Part shown: one piece after another, positions 30,998-39,584 of the stretch
Layout: the number at the start of each line of letters is the position of its first letter
Position numbering within the stretch: position 1 is the first letter of the stretch
Assembly (NCBI GenBank): GCA_963755495.1
Contig: CAVWJS010000006.1
Coordinates: 248,001-312,000 of the forward strand
Direction of reading: 5' to 3'
DNA: 64,000 nucleotides
Origin: Bog-473 sp963755495
Lineage (GTDB): Bacteria; Actinomycetota; Acidimicrobiia; Acidimicrobiales; RAAP-2
Translations under genes and position numbers: made by a program
The notes under the pieces: generated by a model
What the model was told of the DNA's origin: nothing
What the model saw: the letters and a program-made list of their open reading frames with translations, nothing else
Databases searched by the model: none

Positions 30998-31030
30998 CGA
31001 TCAGTAGCATACGCAGTATTCTACTGATCG
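30998..31030. promoter_or_regulatory. Inverted repeat, probable PadR operator
   Basis: Two 15-base arms, CGATCAGTAGCATAC and GTATTCTACTGATCG, are separated by GCA; they pair with one mismatch. The core ATAC..GTAT is of the kind bound by PadR proteins. The position immediately upstream of padR would let the bound protein block transcription of padR and the two ABC genes. No clear -35/-10 pair can be assigned, but TACTGATC and TAGCAT overlap the repeat, so the promoter probably lies within it. Confidence 0.7.
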
Positions 31031-31626
31031 GTTCTGAATTAGCAAGGGATGTAGCTCCATTGCCCGGATGGTGGCCAAGGGCAACCGACGACTCCGATTC
31101 CGAGGAGTGGAGAGGACCGAGTTCGGCATGTCTGCGTCTGGTCGCCATCAACCTGCGAAGGATGGTCTTCGGAATCGATTACCACGGAGAGCGGCTGCTC
31201 AGGGCCACATAATTGCTGACGCGCAAGCCCGGATCGTCAAAAAGGGACCACTCTCGGGCTATGCCCACCTGGGTGACCGGCCTCGACCCTCTTCACACCG
31301 GCGCTTCGGTCAGACATATCCGGAGCTTGCAAGATTGAACATACGCCTCAAATGGCGATTGTTCAACAGTTTCCTAGTCGAGCAGTGCGATGAGCTTCTT
31401 CGGCACGCGGAGCCGTCGCCAGAGCGCAACGTCAGTAAGAGTCATGGGTCAGACTCGGGATGCGATCGAGGCGCGGGCATGTTCGGAAGTCGTACAGCGA
31501 GGTATAGGGATGGGTGACCTCGGTCAGGGTACAGAGTCATCCCGGTCGGGAGGTTGTCTGATTTGCTGATCAGCTGTCAAGCCCCCGCCACATCCAGTAC
31601 TGGCTCACCCGATCGACCCGCCATCC
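31031..31626. other. Region without a supported gene
   Basis: About 600 bases between padR and the TrmH-like gene. One open frame of 149 codons on the plus strand has an arginine/serine-rich, low-complexity composition with no family pattern, so I do not call it. Base composition is a little lower in GC than the flanks. I see no tRNA, terminator or repeat. It may hold decayed coding sequence. Confidence 0.5.
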
Positions 31627-32136
31627 TCAGGAGAGCCCCGCGAGCTTGTATAGAACCAAAGAGCCGGCGACGGCCACGTTGAGGGATTGACCCACGCCCA
31701 TCATGGGAATCTCCACAATCTGATCGAGGAAAGGCCACACCTCGGGTGGAAGTCCGGAGTGCTCGTGACCGAGGAGAATGACGCTTCGTGTGACTGCTTG
31801 GCGAACCTGGCAGAGGGAAATCGAGTCCTCGTCCAGCTCGACTCCGATTATCCGAGCACCCTGGCGTTGCTGTCGATCAATCCAACCGATTTTGGAGTCC
31901 ACCCAGTGCAAGCATGGTCGAGCCGTCAGGGTGTCGCCCTTCTTCAATGCGTTGCGATAATGATCAGTTTCCGGTACGGCCATGCATGCCCCCACGGCAT
32001 CACAGCTCCGCAGAAGTGTCCCAAGGTTGGCCCCGTACGCTACCCAGAGGGGGGCAACGATCAAATGGTTCGTGCAGGGTATGGGGGCACGTCGCCGTTC
32101 GGTGCGCTGTTCCGAACGGCGATTCCTTCTGCTCAC
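31627..32136 (-). CDS. SpoU/TrmH-family RNA 2'-O-methyltransferase-like protein
   Basis: A short (169-residue) member of the SPOUT fold. The N-terminal motif ANLGTLLRSCDAVGA corresponds to motif 1, SVILLGHEHSGLPPEV to motif 2 (the GxExxGL glycine/glutamate loop) and IPMMGVGQSLNVAVAGSLVLY to motif 3, which forms the AdoMet-binding trefoil knot. There is no extra N-terminal RNA-binding domain, so the RNA target cannot be named. GTG 32136 is the start; the first 15 residues are arginine-rich. It stands alone. Confidence 0.85.
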   Translation of the reverse strand: MSRRNRRSEQRTERRRAPIPCTNHLIVAPLWVAYGANLGTLLRSCDAVGACMAVPETDHYRNALKKGDTLTARPCLHWVDSKIGWIDRQQRQGARIIGVELDEDSISLCQVRQAVTRSVILLGHEHSGLPPEVWPFLDQIVEIPMMGVGQSLNVAVAGSLVLYKLAGLS

Positions 32137-32306
32137 AGAGGCCGAGTGTGGTCCTTGACGGGATCGGACTGATAGTTCATGAGCGTCGGACTTCTCGGCG
32201 TCCGTGGGCCTTCGTTGTCGGAGGTCCGAGCGTAGTCCGCTGCGATCCAGAGGAGCAATGGATTATCTCCCCGACCCGGGGCAGTGGAGCACCCAGCAAA
32301 AGGGTC

Positions 32307-32933
32307 TCAGTAGGCGATGATGTCCAGGTCCTGAGGGAAGTGGTGGAACGGCGAGCCCGGCCGGTACTCCTCGGGGACGTCGTCAATGTTGCTGTAGGTG
32401 GCGACATCAAAGACATTGGACGAGAGAATGTTCTCTTCGATGGCCACCCCGCACAGTCCAATCTCGGTGGCTGTGTCGAAGCAATTGACCAGCGGGACGA
32501 CCTCGTCGCGCAGTTCCTCGTAGCGTTGGCGGGTGATGCGGCCAAGCAGCGTGTATTCGCAGCCGTTAGGCGAGACACCGACGCGGCGCCCGATCATGGC
32601 GTGGCGCCCTCCGTCGTCGATGCAGTAGAGAGTCAGGTCGTCGGCGGCTAGGCACTCGCGGATCCGCTCGTGCCGCTCGTGGGCGGGCAGGAGGTGCCAC
32701 TGGATATGCCGGCGCTCCTTCATGGCCCACAACGGGCCCGACGGGATGGTGTGCTCGGGCTCGTCTTCTTCGAGGGCGGTCGACACGTCGTGGCCGACCA
32801 GAGGTTCTGGGGCAATGGCCAGGCCGGACTCGGTGATGATGTCGCCTGGCTCGGCGTGGCCAGAGGAGGCCGGGACGGCCTCTCCCCACTCGTGGACCTG
32901 CTCATTCTGCTGTTCGTCACTCTGGCCTGTCAT
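32307..32933 (-). CDS. Uncharacterised acidic protein
   Basis: I do not recognise this 208-residue protein. The first 70 residues are acidic and probably disordered (repeated Glu/Asp, Gln). The remainder looks folded: QWHLLPAHERHERIRECLAADD, LYCIDDGGRHAMIGRRVGVSPNG, EYTLLGRITRQRYEELRD and a conserved-looking C-terminal with PFHHFPQDLDIIAY. The region resembles a stand-alone sensory or nucleotide-binding alpha/beta domain, but that is only impression. ATG 32933 gives TGQSDEQ. Confidence 0.55.
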   Translation of the reverse strand: MTGQSDEQQNEQVHEWGEAVPASSGHAEPGDIITESGLAIAPEPLVGHDVSTALEEDEPEHTIPSGPLWAMKERRHIQWHLLPAHERHERIRECLAADDLTLYCIDDGGRHAMIGRRVGVSPNGCEYTLLGRITRQRYEELRDEVVPLVNCFDTATEIGLCGVAIEENILSSNVFDVATYSNIDDVPEEYRPGSPFHHFPQDLDIIAY

Positions 32934-33090
32934 CGATGCTCTCCCTGGTCCGCCGTTCGTCTCTCGGCCCGTCCCGCCCAGTGACCCTACTGGCCCCCGG
33001 ACTGGGTCTCTCTCCACGAGTTACAGGGCAGGCTGTGCGATGGCTACATCGCTCGCACGAACCTACTGGAGTCCGTCACCGACGGAACTT

Positions 33091-33471
33091 TCAAGCCAAA
33101 TGCAGACGACAAGACAAGTAGTTCTCACCAGCACGAGACATCCTCGCGCTCGATTGAGCCTGCATCAGGTCACTCCCGCGAGCAGCCCGGGTAAAGATTG
33201 ACCTAACCGAGTAGGTAAGCGACCACGCAGCCTTGTCGGTGCCACGAGGACGGTGATGAACCCGGTAGCCCGCGGCACCGAGTTGCCGCGTGATGTACCC
33301 GACGACATCTGCGTCGGAGTAGCCATGACGGAGGGCCTCGCTCAGTTCGTTGGGGGCCACCAGCTGCATGTCCCACTTTGCCCCGTTCGGTCCCGTGAAG
33401 ACGAGGAACCAGAGCGTGCTGCCCTTCTGGAGTAGGGCTCCGGTCGCCTCTGGGTGGACGTTGATGATCAC
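33091..33471 (-). CDS. Hypothetical protein, possible orphan
   Basis: A frame of 126 codons whose first 80 residues look coding: INVHPEATGALLQKGSTLWF, LVFTGPNGAKWDMQLVAPNE and ADVVGYITRQLGAAGYRVHH, with balanced composition and alternating strand-helix pattern. The last 40 residues are serine/arginine-rich and could be read-through beyond a real end near 33190. No family is recognised. It is divergent from the TetR gene, with palindromes between them. Confidence 0.4.
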   Translation of the reverse strand: MIINVHPEATGALLQKGSTLWFLVFTGPNGAKWDMQLVAPNELSEALRHGYSDADVVGYITRQLGAAGYRVHHRPRGTDKAAWSLTYSVRSIFTRAARGSDLMQAQSSARMSRAGENYLSCRLHLA

Positions 33472-33628
33472 TCGCCACCCCGGTTCTCGGTCAGCGGCCT
33501 CAGCCGGAGGATCGCCGGACGCTCGTTATGCGAGTGGAGGCCGCACCCGGCGACGAACCTGCGAGCGTCCAGCTCGGTCAGATCCTGATTGGTCCCTGCT
33601 TCTACTGCCACTTCTCACCCTTCTGTGA

Positions 33629-33661
33629 AATACTTCGTATTAAGAGTCACAGTATGATACT
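33629..33661. promoter_or_regulatory. Palindromes in the TetR upstream region
   Basis: Two short palindromes lie in an AT-rich island upstream of the TetR gene: AATACTTCGTATT at 33629-33641 and AGTATGATACT at 33651-33661, ten bases apart. The second contains TATGAT, a good -10 element. This is the arrangement expected for an autoregulated TetR gene whose repressor covers the promoter. The link to the TetR protein is inference from position. Confidence 0.5.
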
Positions 33662-33703
33662 AGATGAAGCGTATGGTAACAGACTAGGGGTAAGTTATTG
33701 GCA

Positions 33704-34357
33704 ATGGGAGAACCAAGCGACGGGACTGACCGCCGAGTACGGCGATCGCGGCGGGCGCTGCGGGAAGCGTTCGTCGCGCTTGTCATAGAGCAGGGCTATG
33801 ACTCGGTCACCATCGAGGCCCTCACGGCGCGAGCGGACATGTCCAAAGCGACCTTCTACGCTCACTTCCACGACCTGGAAGATCTGCTCAGGGCCGTCGT
33901 CGGCGACCTGGTGGCGGACCTTGCCACCGAGGCGGAATCAGCCGTGACGACCAGTAGGCAAGAGCCGATCGCTCAAGGCAGCGGCGTGGTGACGTTTTGT
34001 CGGCACGTTGACGCCAACCGAGATCTGTACCGCGTCGCATTGTCCGGCGCGGGCAACGGTCAGGGTCGGGCGACTTTGACGGCGGCAGTGACCGCTACAG
34101 CAGAGCGGGTCTTCGTGCGGATCGTCAATGACATGGGCGCCTCCCCCCGCCGACAGGTCTCGTTGGTCGCCCGCTCCTGGGCTGGGTCCTGCATCACGCT
34201 CATCGACCACTGGCTCCAAGTAGATAATGACCTATCTGCTGATGAGTTCTCCTCCCTCATCGCCCCCCTTCTCCTAGAGGGGCCCCTCTGGGGACTGGGG
34301 CTGGATGACCTTGTCGTCGTCTCCGAGCCGGACTTCGTCGGCCCCGACGACCAGTAG
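33704..34357 (+). CDS. TetR/AcrR-family transcriptional regulator
   Basis: A 217-residue repressor. The N-terminal helix-turn-helix reads RRALREAFVALVIEQGYDS followed by VTIEALTARADMSKATFYAHF, the classical TetR recognition helix. The C-terminal ligand domain is of the TetR_C type with WAGSCITLIDHWLQ. ATG 33704 is preferred to the in-frame TTG at 33698. Neighbouring genes do not show a clear target, apart from the divergent small gene at 33471. It is followed by degraded esterase sequence. Confidence 0.9.
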   Translation: MGEPSDGTDRRVRRSRRALREAFVALVIEQGYDSVTIEALTARADMSKATFYAHFHDLEDLLRAVVGDLVADLATEAESAVTTSRQEPIAQGSGVVTFCRHVDANRDLYRVALSGAGNGQGRATLTAAVTATAERVFVRIVNDMGASPRRQVSLVARSWAGSCITLIDHWLQVDNDLSADEFSSLIAPLLLEGPLWGLGLDDLVVVSEPDFVGPDDQ

Positions 34358-34483
34358 CTCCGCTGTGCCGATGAGCCACACCTCGGGCCCCCGTTGGATG
34401 TTGGCTGTTGCACGCTGTTGACGAGTTCGAGAAGGCAGGGTGACGGAGTGTCTCTCTAAGCCGGCATTCTGGGCTACCCAGAT

Positions 34484-34811
34484 CTATCGAGGTAGACCCA
34501 AGTAGTAGAAGTGCATCCCCGCCTCCATCTCCTCGGCAATGATGGCGCGCCAACCGCCAAAATCGTCACCGCAGGGTTTTCCGGCGAAGGTCAAAAGTGC
34601 CTCGTAGAAGATCGTCCAGCCGGTGTGCACCGACGATCACCGTGGGCGGTACGTCGGCCGCCTCGAGATCTCCTCCCCATTGCGCGATCAACTGGCCGTC
34701 ACCGGCGAACACGACTGCCTCGGGCGGATCGGGTGGCAGGTACGCCGTTACCTGACGGCCACCGTCGTACTCAAACGTTTCGGTGACGAGTTCTCCCTCG
34801 ATGGACGACAT
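34484..34811 (-). pseudogene. Remnant of an esterase-like (alpha/beta hydrolase) gene
   Basis: ATG 34811 opens an 81-codon frame ending at 34566 that reads GELVTETFEYDGGRQVTAYL, PPEAVVFAGDGQLIAQWGGD and DVPPTVIVGAHRLDD, the N-terminal part of the small actinobacterial esterases related to Fes. The family continues for about 180 more residues with the serine nucleophile, none of which is present. From about 34625 a second frame runs to 34484 with a protein-like sequence (TIFYEALLTFAGKPCGDDF, AGMHFYYLGLPR) that I cannot place. I read it as a truncated gene joined to unrelated sequence. Confidence 0.5.
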
Positions 34812-35006
34812 CGTCGCTGGCCTCCTGTTCCACCGGTTCCCCATACCAATAATGCACCAGGCTCTACGGGGCGACCCTGGCTCGCAAGGGGACGAACCGG
34901 ATTCGGGGGCGGTGCCGGCGCCCTTTGATCCGGGCACGACGGTCCACACGTGTCGTCCTTTCGCGGCGAGATTCTCAGCAACTGGAGCCAGACACAATGG
35001 GGCTGG

Positions 35007-35705
35007 CTAAGTCGCCAGCTTGAGGAGGACCTCGACCAGCCCGTCGGGGTTGGCTAACGCGAGGAGGTGACCGCCGGAGATGACGGTTGCGTCTATGCCA
35101 GCGCGCTCTTGAAGCACTTGTCGCTGGAATTCAAGTGGAAATAGACGATCGTCGCGCCCTATGACTGCGGCGGTCGGTACGTCGGGCCACCTTGCGACAT
35201 CGCAGGATTGGCGGAACGCTACATCCGATTCGTAGCCAGGATTGGCGAGAACGGAAGCGGCGTCCTCGGGTCCCAGGTCGTGCAGAAAGTACGTTTCCAC
35301 GTCGAACTCTTCGCTGTAACCCCCTGCTTTGGCGGACGCAACCCTTGCGTCGATGGCACCCGTTGCCTCCCACCATTCCCTTGGTGTCTCCCCAAGTGCA
35401 GGAACCATCGCGTTGACGAAGACCAAACCACGAGCCTGAACCCAATCGCACGCCATCACGGCGCTGAATCCACCGAGAGATTGGGCCACAACAAGCGGCT
35501 CAGCAGAGTCTCGGATAGCGCTTACGACGAGCGCCACGTATTCCGGCAAACCCGAGTCGGGATCGCCACCGGGCAGGTCTACGGGGAGCGCCCGATGGCC
35601 AGCACGCTCAAGTCGTGCGCTAACGAGACGCCAGTAGAGGGTGGCTACGCCGCCCGCTCCGGGTACCAAAACGACGTCGGTCACCTTCGGTCCTCTCGTG
35701 TTCAT
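35007..35705 (-). CDS. Alpha/beta-hydrolase
   Basis: A 232-residue alpha/beta-hydrolase of the short type. The oxyanion loop is VVLVPGAGGVATLYWRLV, the nucleophile elbow is VVAQSLGGFSAVM (serine in AQSLGG), the acid lies in VIGRDDRLFPLEFQ and the catalytic histidine in VISGGHLLALANP. It has the small helical cap of esterase/haloperoxidase-like members. ATG 35705 gives NTRGPKV before the first strand; the GTG at 35684 is an alternative. Substrate unknown. Confidence 0.87.
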   Translation of the reverse strand: MNTRGPKVTDVVLVPGAGGVATLYWRLVSARLERAGHRALPVDLPGGDPDSGLPEYVALVVSAIRDSAEPLVVAQSLGGFSAVMACDWVQARGLVFVNAMVPALGETPREWWEATGAIDARVASAKAGGYSEEFDVETYFLHDLGPEDAASVLANPGYESDVAFRQSCDVARWPDVPTAAVIGRDDRLFPLEFQRQVLQERAGIDATVISGGHLLALANPDGLVEVLLKLAT

Positions 35706-35855
35706 CCTGGGTAGACGAGACACGGACGCCGGAATCATCGCGATCGAAGTCGCTTCGGGGGATCGCTACGGCGAGCCGTTCAAGGCAAATCAAGGCCCAT
35801 CGTTCTGGGCTAGTCAGCCGCGAAGTTCCAAATGGGGGCTAGACGGAAAACGAGG

Positions 35856-36398
35856 TCATCGGGAGTAGTGAAGATAGACCACGCCGTTATCGTAAGTCGT
35901 GGAACCGGCGAGTGACCATGTGGCGGCGCCGGTGACTTCGGTGAACAGTCGTGGGCCAGCCCCACGTGTAACGGGGTACACGAACAGATGGAGCTCGTCG
36001 ACCAGCCCGTCGGCGAGGAGCGCCCGAACTAGCGTCCCGCTCCCACTCACATAGAGCCCGCCGGACACGGAGTCCTTGAGGTCCTTGATGCGTTTGGCGT
36101 CGTAGGGACCCACCAGTTCCGAGTTCCGCCACGTGAGCCGGTCAAGCGTCGACGACACGACATACTTGGTGGTGTCGTTCATGAACGGTGCCCCAGGATC
36201 CTCCTCGCCCGTCCGTGACGACCATGCTGGTGCGAACATCTCGTAGGTCTTGCGCCCAAGCAGGATTCCCTCGCAAGTGCTCATGGCGCCACCGATCGCC
36301 TCCCCCATTCGAGGATCAAACCCAAAGTCGAATGTCCAACTGGGGTTATCAATAACCCCGTCAAGCGAAGCAAACTGATGGACCCGAATGTTCCCCAT
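35856..36398 (-). CDS. Dihydrofolate reductase-fold protein (RibD C-terminal type)
   Basis: A 180-residue protein of the DHFR/RibD-C superfamily often annotated as a dihydrofolate reductase family protein. It shows VHQFASLDGVIDNP, then ILLGRKTYEMFAPAW, KYVVSSTLDRL with NSELVG, GGLYVSGSGTLVRALL with the nucleotide-binding GSG, and DELHLFVYPVTRGAGPRLF. The catalytic aspartate of true DHFR is not in the right context, so it is likely an NADPH-dependent reductase of unknown substrate. ATG 36398 is the start. Confidence 0.88.
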   Translation of the reverse strand: MGNIRVHQFASLDGVIDNPSWTFDFGFDPRMGEAIGGAMSTCEGILLGRKTYEMFAPAWSSRTGEEDPGAPFMNDTTKYVVSSTLDRLTWRNSELVGPYDAKRIKDLKDSVSGGLYVSGSGTLVRALLADGLVDELHLFVYPVTRGAGPRLFTEVTGAATWSLAGSTTYDNGVVYLHYSR

Positions 36399-36893
36399 GA
36401 CCCCTCGTCCTCCTCTATTCAAAAACTGTTGACGCTAGTCAGACGATCAGTGCGGTTCAGAGTCATCGGTATGTATTGCCGATGCCACCTCACCCGTGTA
36501 GTCGGTGCAACCAACACCAACTACACGGGTACATACCCGTCGCGCGCTTCTCAACCAGGTCCGCTATTCGGCAGCATCAGCGACTAACAGCTCTGGAAAA
36601 TCCACGGCGTCACGGTATCTCCGTTGTGGCGAACGAAGGCACTGTCCCGGCGAACAGGGGAAGGTTCTGGTCGCGCCGTGTCTGCGAAGATAACCGACAT
36701 GTCCAAGAATGAGGTCGATGCCTACCTGGGGCGGTTCATCAGCTCAGCCAGGCGCGCGGTCCGCGTCGATTGCCGCACTCTTTCAGTATCCCACCCTCCC
36801 GGCATTCGGGGATACTTTGGCGTGGAGTTGAAGCCTGTTACAGGCGGACGCGATGGAACGAACGTGATGTAAATTGTCGCAGGCGAGCGATCC
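36399..36893. other. Gap without a supported gene, contains a strong hairpin
   Basis: Nearly 500 bases between the DHFR-like and glycosidase genes, lower in GC than the flanks. A frame of 82 codons on the plus strand contains SKNEVDAYLGRF, reminiscent of the N-terminus of DUF1801 proteins, but the following sequence does not continue the family, so at most it is a remnant. The hairpin is listed separately. Confidence 0.4.
36492..36530. repeat. Long inverted repeat
   Basis: Arms ACCCGTGTAGT (36492-36502) and ACTACACGGGT (36520-36530) pair perfectly; inward, GGTG pairs with CACC after one mismatch, leaving a 7-base loop CAACCAA. There is no T-run after either arm, so it is not a classical terminator. 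It could be a terminator-like RNA hairpin, an operator or a remnant of a mobile element end. Confidence 0.6.
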
Positions 36894-38165
36894 CTACCCG
36901 AAGGGGACAGTCACCGGGCCGGGAACCGGTCGGTAGACCGCAAAGAAGTCACGGTCATCGGGGACGAGGTAGCGGTCGGGCGACTGATTCGGGTTGGGCC
37001 CAACCATCGTGGGGTTGAGGCCTGGGGGGTTGTACGTGTTGAGCGTGTGCCATTCAGGGTTGATGTCGAACTCCATTGCCCGCACCGCTCCGACGTGCTG
37101 AAGGATCTGCGCGATGCTGACCACTGTCTGATAATTCGCGGCAACATAAATGAGGTTGCCGCGGGCATCGATGCCAACGCCCGTGCGCCAAACTCGGGTA
37201 ACGCCGCCGAGCGTGTATCCCCACTGCGGGCTGTCCGGATTAGTGTCCAATGTGGGATTCAGCTGACTGTTCCAGACGATCGGAGCTAGGCTCTGTCGGG
37301 CCCATGCGACGTCCGGGCCTGGGTTCGGTCCCCCGCTCCAATCCGCGATGTCGACGCGACCATCCGTATATCCAATGAGCGTCGCGTTGCCGTCCTTCAG
37401 CGGCTCGTTCGTTTGGCCGTTATCGGCTGACCCGTTGTCGCCGTCGACATAGGTGAAGCCGCCATTGAAGGTCGCAAGGAGACGAGAACGCTGGCTGTAT
37501 GGGACCATCGTGGGCCCGCGCACGGCTGCATTCGGCGGCTCATAGCGGCCCGGGTAATACCCGAGCTCGGTACGTGTGTGGTCGAACCAGGCGACGTAGG
37601 CCACGATCTGTGGGTAGTTGGGGTCCGGACGATACGTCGTTACCAAAACGGGTGCACCACCATCGATCGATGGTCCGGTCAGCTGCCAGACCCCCTCGCC
37701 GGGAAGCGGGTTGGAGAAAATCGGAGTGATCGCCAACGGCCACGCTTTCGTCGCTGGGGCCGTGGTGTGCTTTACCCCCACCTTGGGCAGGCTCTTCAGT
37801 TGCGGCCCGCCCTTTTTGGGCGCTTGGCTGCTGTAGTAATCCTGCTCGACGTGGTCGGCGACCCAGTTGCCTATGCCGAAGGGGACGTTGTACCGCACCC
37901 ATTCAACGCTATTCACTTTCCATGAGAGGCTCGTGGGCCGCAGCATCCAGACCGAATAGGAAACGGTCGCCCATAACAGCACGACGACGAGCGGTGCCAC
38001 GATCAATGCGCACACGAGTTTGCCCCGGCGACTGAGTCTCCGCCTCCGCGTTCGTCTCCGCGCAGGTTCGCGGACTTGGATGTCTGGATCCTCAGAAGAC
38101 GTCACCAGATCGGCTGAAGGGCCGGACAGGGAAGTGTGGTCGGCGAATTCGCGGTCGGGCACCAC
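36894..38165 (-). CDS. Phosphodiester glycosidase (NAGPA)-family membrane-anchored protein
   Basis: A 423-residue protein with an acidic N-terminus, a basic arginine block, one membrane segment (VCALIVAPLVVVLLWATVSY, about residues 51-70) and a large extracellular domain. The domain carries ATFNGGFTYVDGDNG, typical of the phosphodiester glycosidase family named after human NAGPA, and GVGIDARGNLIYVA. The usual late LDGGGS motif is replaced by AMEFDINPEWHTLNTY, a variation seen in actinobacterial members. The substrate is probably a cell-wall glycan or phosphodiester, which the sequence does not settle. GTG 38165 is the start. Intact. Confidence 0.75.
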   Translation of the reverse strand: MVPDREFADHTSLSGPSADLVTSSEDPDIQVREPARRRTRRRRLSRRGKLVCALIVAPLVVVLLWATVSYSVWMLRPTSLSWKVNSVEWVRYNVPFGIGNWVADHVEQDYYSSQAPKKGGPQLKSLPKVGVKHTTAPATKAWPLAITPIFSNPLPGEGVWQLTGPSIDGGAPVLVTTYRPDPNYPQIVAYVAWFDHTRTELGYYPGRYEPPNAAVRGPTMVPYSQRSRLLATFNGGFTYVDGDNGSADNGQTNEPLKDGNATLIGYTDGRVDIADWSGGPNPGPDVAWARQSLAPIVWNSQLNPTLDTNPDSPQWGYTLGGVTRVWRTGVGIDARGNLIYVAANYQTVVSIAQILQHVGAVRAMEFDINPEWHTLNTYNPPGLNPTMVGPNPNQSPDRYLVPDDRDFFAVYRPVPGPVTVPFG

Positions 38166-38626
38166 GCCTGAAGCCTAGCGGTTGGCCTTTCGATGCCCCT
38201 GAAGGGTGTGACGCCCCACAGTACCGAACGACCGCACACAGTTCCGGCGCACGGGAGCACCCTGCACTGGCGGAAAGCAACTTCGCCGTCCGCTCGATCA
38301 AGACTTCGGATCGTGTGATCCAGGTGGCGGATGGCCCTACTGAGTGTGGTCGCTCCGCGCCATGTCCGGATTCTTCCAAGTGGCTGCTGCCGCCACCGTC
38401 CATTTCGATCGAAGATCCCACGGCGAGGTGTATTTCCGTGTCGATTACGGGCTCGGAGTGGCCGTGCTGTCGAAGGCTGAATCGGATCCTTTTTGCCGAC
38501 ATCCGCTGCGTCGCTAGCTGAGGACGCGACATCCCGTAATGCACGGTTGTTGCACGACGACGGTTTTGAAACTGACTGGCGACCTCGATGGACCGTACGA
38601 TCAGGTCTCTGAACTGGGACAACTCT
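38166..38626. other. Gap upstream of tRNA-Gly without a supported gene
   Basis: About 460 bases. A minus-strand frame (38092-38622) is open for 176 codons but its composition is arginine/serine-rich, it overlaps the glycosidase start by 70 bases and no family is recognised. I see no second tRNA or attachment-site duplication here. Confidence 0.45.
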
Positions 38627-38700
<74 letters not shown>

Positions 38701-38738
38701 GAAACCGTGGGCAGTCTAGAGCGTCTACCGTCGTCACC

Positions 38739-39116
38739 GTGGACGTGCTCTTCAATCGGGTGAACGGCGAACAATTCTTCATTGATCTGGTCGACCGCTT
38801 CTACCTGGGTGTCGCTGGCGACCTTTTGCTGCGACCGTTGTATCCAAACGACCTGACCGAGGCAAAACGTCACCTGGCCCTGTTCCTCATGCAGTACTGG
38901 GGAGGTCCGTCTACCTACAACGAGCAACGGGGTCATCCAAGGTTGCGCATGCGGCATGTTCCATTCGTCATCGGTCCGGCTGAACGAGATGCCTGGTTGC
39001 GCCATATGCGCGCCGCCACCGACCAGATGCTGGACCACGGTCTCTCGGCCGATGATGCCGAGGAGTTGCGGGCCTATTTTGATATGGCGGCTCACTCCTT
39101 GGTCAACGCCCCTTAG
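38739..39116 (+). CDS. glbO: Group II truncated haemoglobin
   Basis: A 125-residue truncated haemoglobin of group II, which binds O2 and other diatomic ligands at haem. The family blocks LLLRPLYPNDLTEAKRHLALF, MQYWGGPSTYNEQRGHPRLR and MRHVPFVIGPAERDAWLRHM are all there; the proximal histidine lies in RHVPF, and the tyrosine and tryptophan that shape the distal pocket are conserved. GTG 38739 is the only start giving a full-length protein. It begins 38 bases from the 5' end of the divergent tRNA-Gly. Confidence 0.93.
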   Translation: MDVLFNRVNGEQFFIDLVDRFYLGVAGDLLLRPLYPNDLTEAKRHLALFLMQYWGGPSTYNEQRGHPRLRMRHVPFVIGPAERDAWLRHMRAATDQMLDHGLSADDAEELRAYFDMAAHSLVNAP

Positions 39117-39182
39117 CCTTGACGCGTGACGACGGAGCCCTCACCCTCGCTCATGGAATCGATGTCGGAATGCCGGAATCAA

Positions 39183-39584
39183 TCATCCGAACAGTCCCCC
39201 TCGGTGATCAGGCGTTTCTCGTTGTTCTGTGGCCGGTCGATCTCGTGTCCGGCGCCGGACCGACAGTGAGCTCAATCCAACGATGAATACCGCCACCACG
39301 ATCACGCCCATAATCGAGAAGGCCACTGCGAGCGGTCCCTCTTTGTGGCCGTGGACCGCGACCTTCTCAGGTCCAGACGTTGTGGTCGTTGTTGCATAAA
39401 TTCGGGTGTGGTGAACGGTCACGACGTGGGAGATGCCCGCGCTGGCTGCAGTAGCGCCCAGACCGACGATCACCCAAAAGAGCACCACGTTGACGGCAAT
39501 CATGGCAGGTAGCGCGAGGCGGCTTCGTCGTTGCATTTTTTGTCGTAATGAGTCGGATGATGGGCCTGTTTCAGTCCTTAGCAT
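39183..39584 (-). CDS. Small two-helix membrane protein of unknown function
   Basis: A 133-residue protein with two hydrophobic segments (LALPAMIAVNVVLFWVIVGLG and AVAFSIMGVIVVAVFIVGLS). The external loop has a VVTVHHTRIYATTTTTSG stretch with threonines. The C-terminus is basic and cytoplasmic. The start at 39584 overlaps the end of the acetyltransferase gene by 14 bases, so it is the last gene of a four-gene minus-strand group beginning at 41785. Confidence 0.6.
   Translation of the reverse strand: MLRTETGPSSDSLRQKMQRRSRLALPAMIAVNVVLFWVIVGLGATAASAGISHVVTVHHTRIYATTTTTSGPEKVAVHGHKEGPLAVAFSIMGVIVVAVFIVGLSSLSVRRRTRDRPATEQRETPDHRGGLFG

Noticed and set aside
31068..31517. Plus-strand frame of 149 codons between padR and the TrmH-like gene
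   Set aside because: Low-complexity arginine/serine composition and no start signal or family pattern.
36624..36872. Possible DUF1801-like small protein
   Set aside because: Only SKNEVDAYLGRF fits; the following residues diverge entirely, so it is at best a remnant.
38092..38622. Minus-strand frame of 176 codons before tRNA-Gly
   Set aside because: Overlaps the glycosidase start by 70 bases and shows no recognisable fold; the C-terminal third is clearly not coding.
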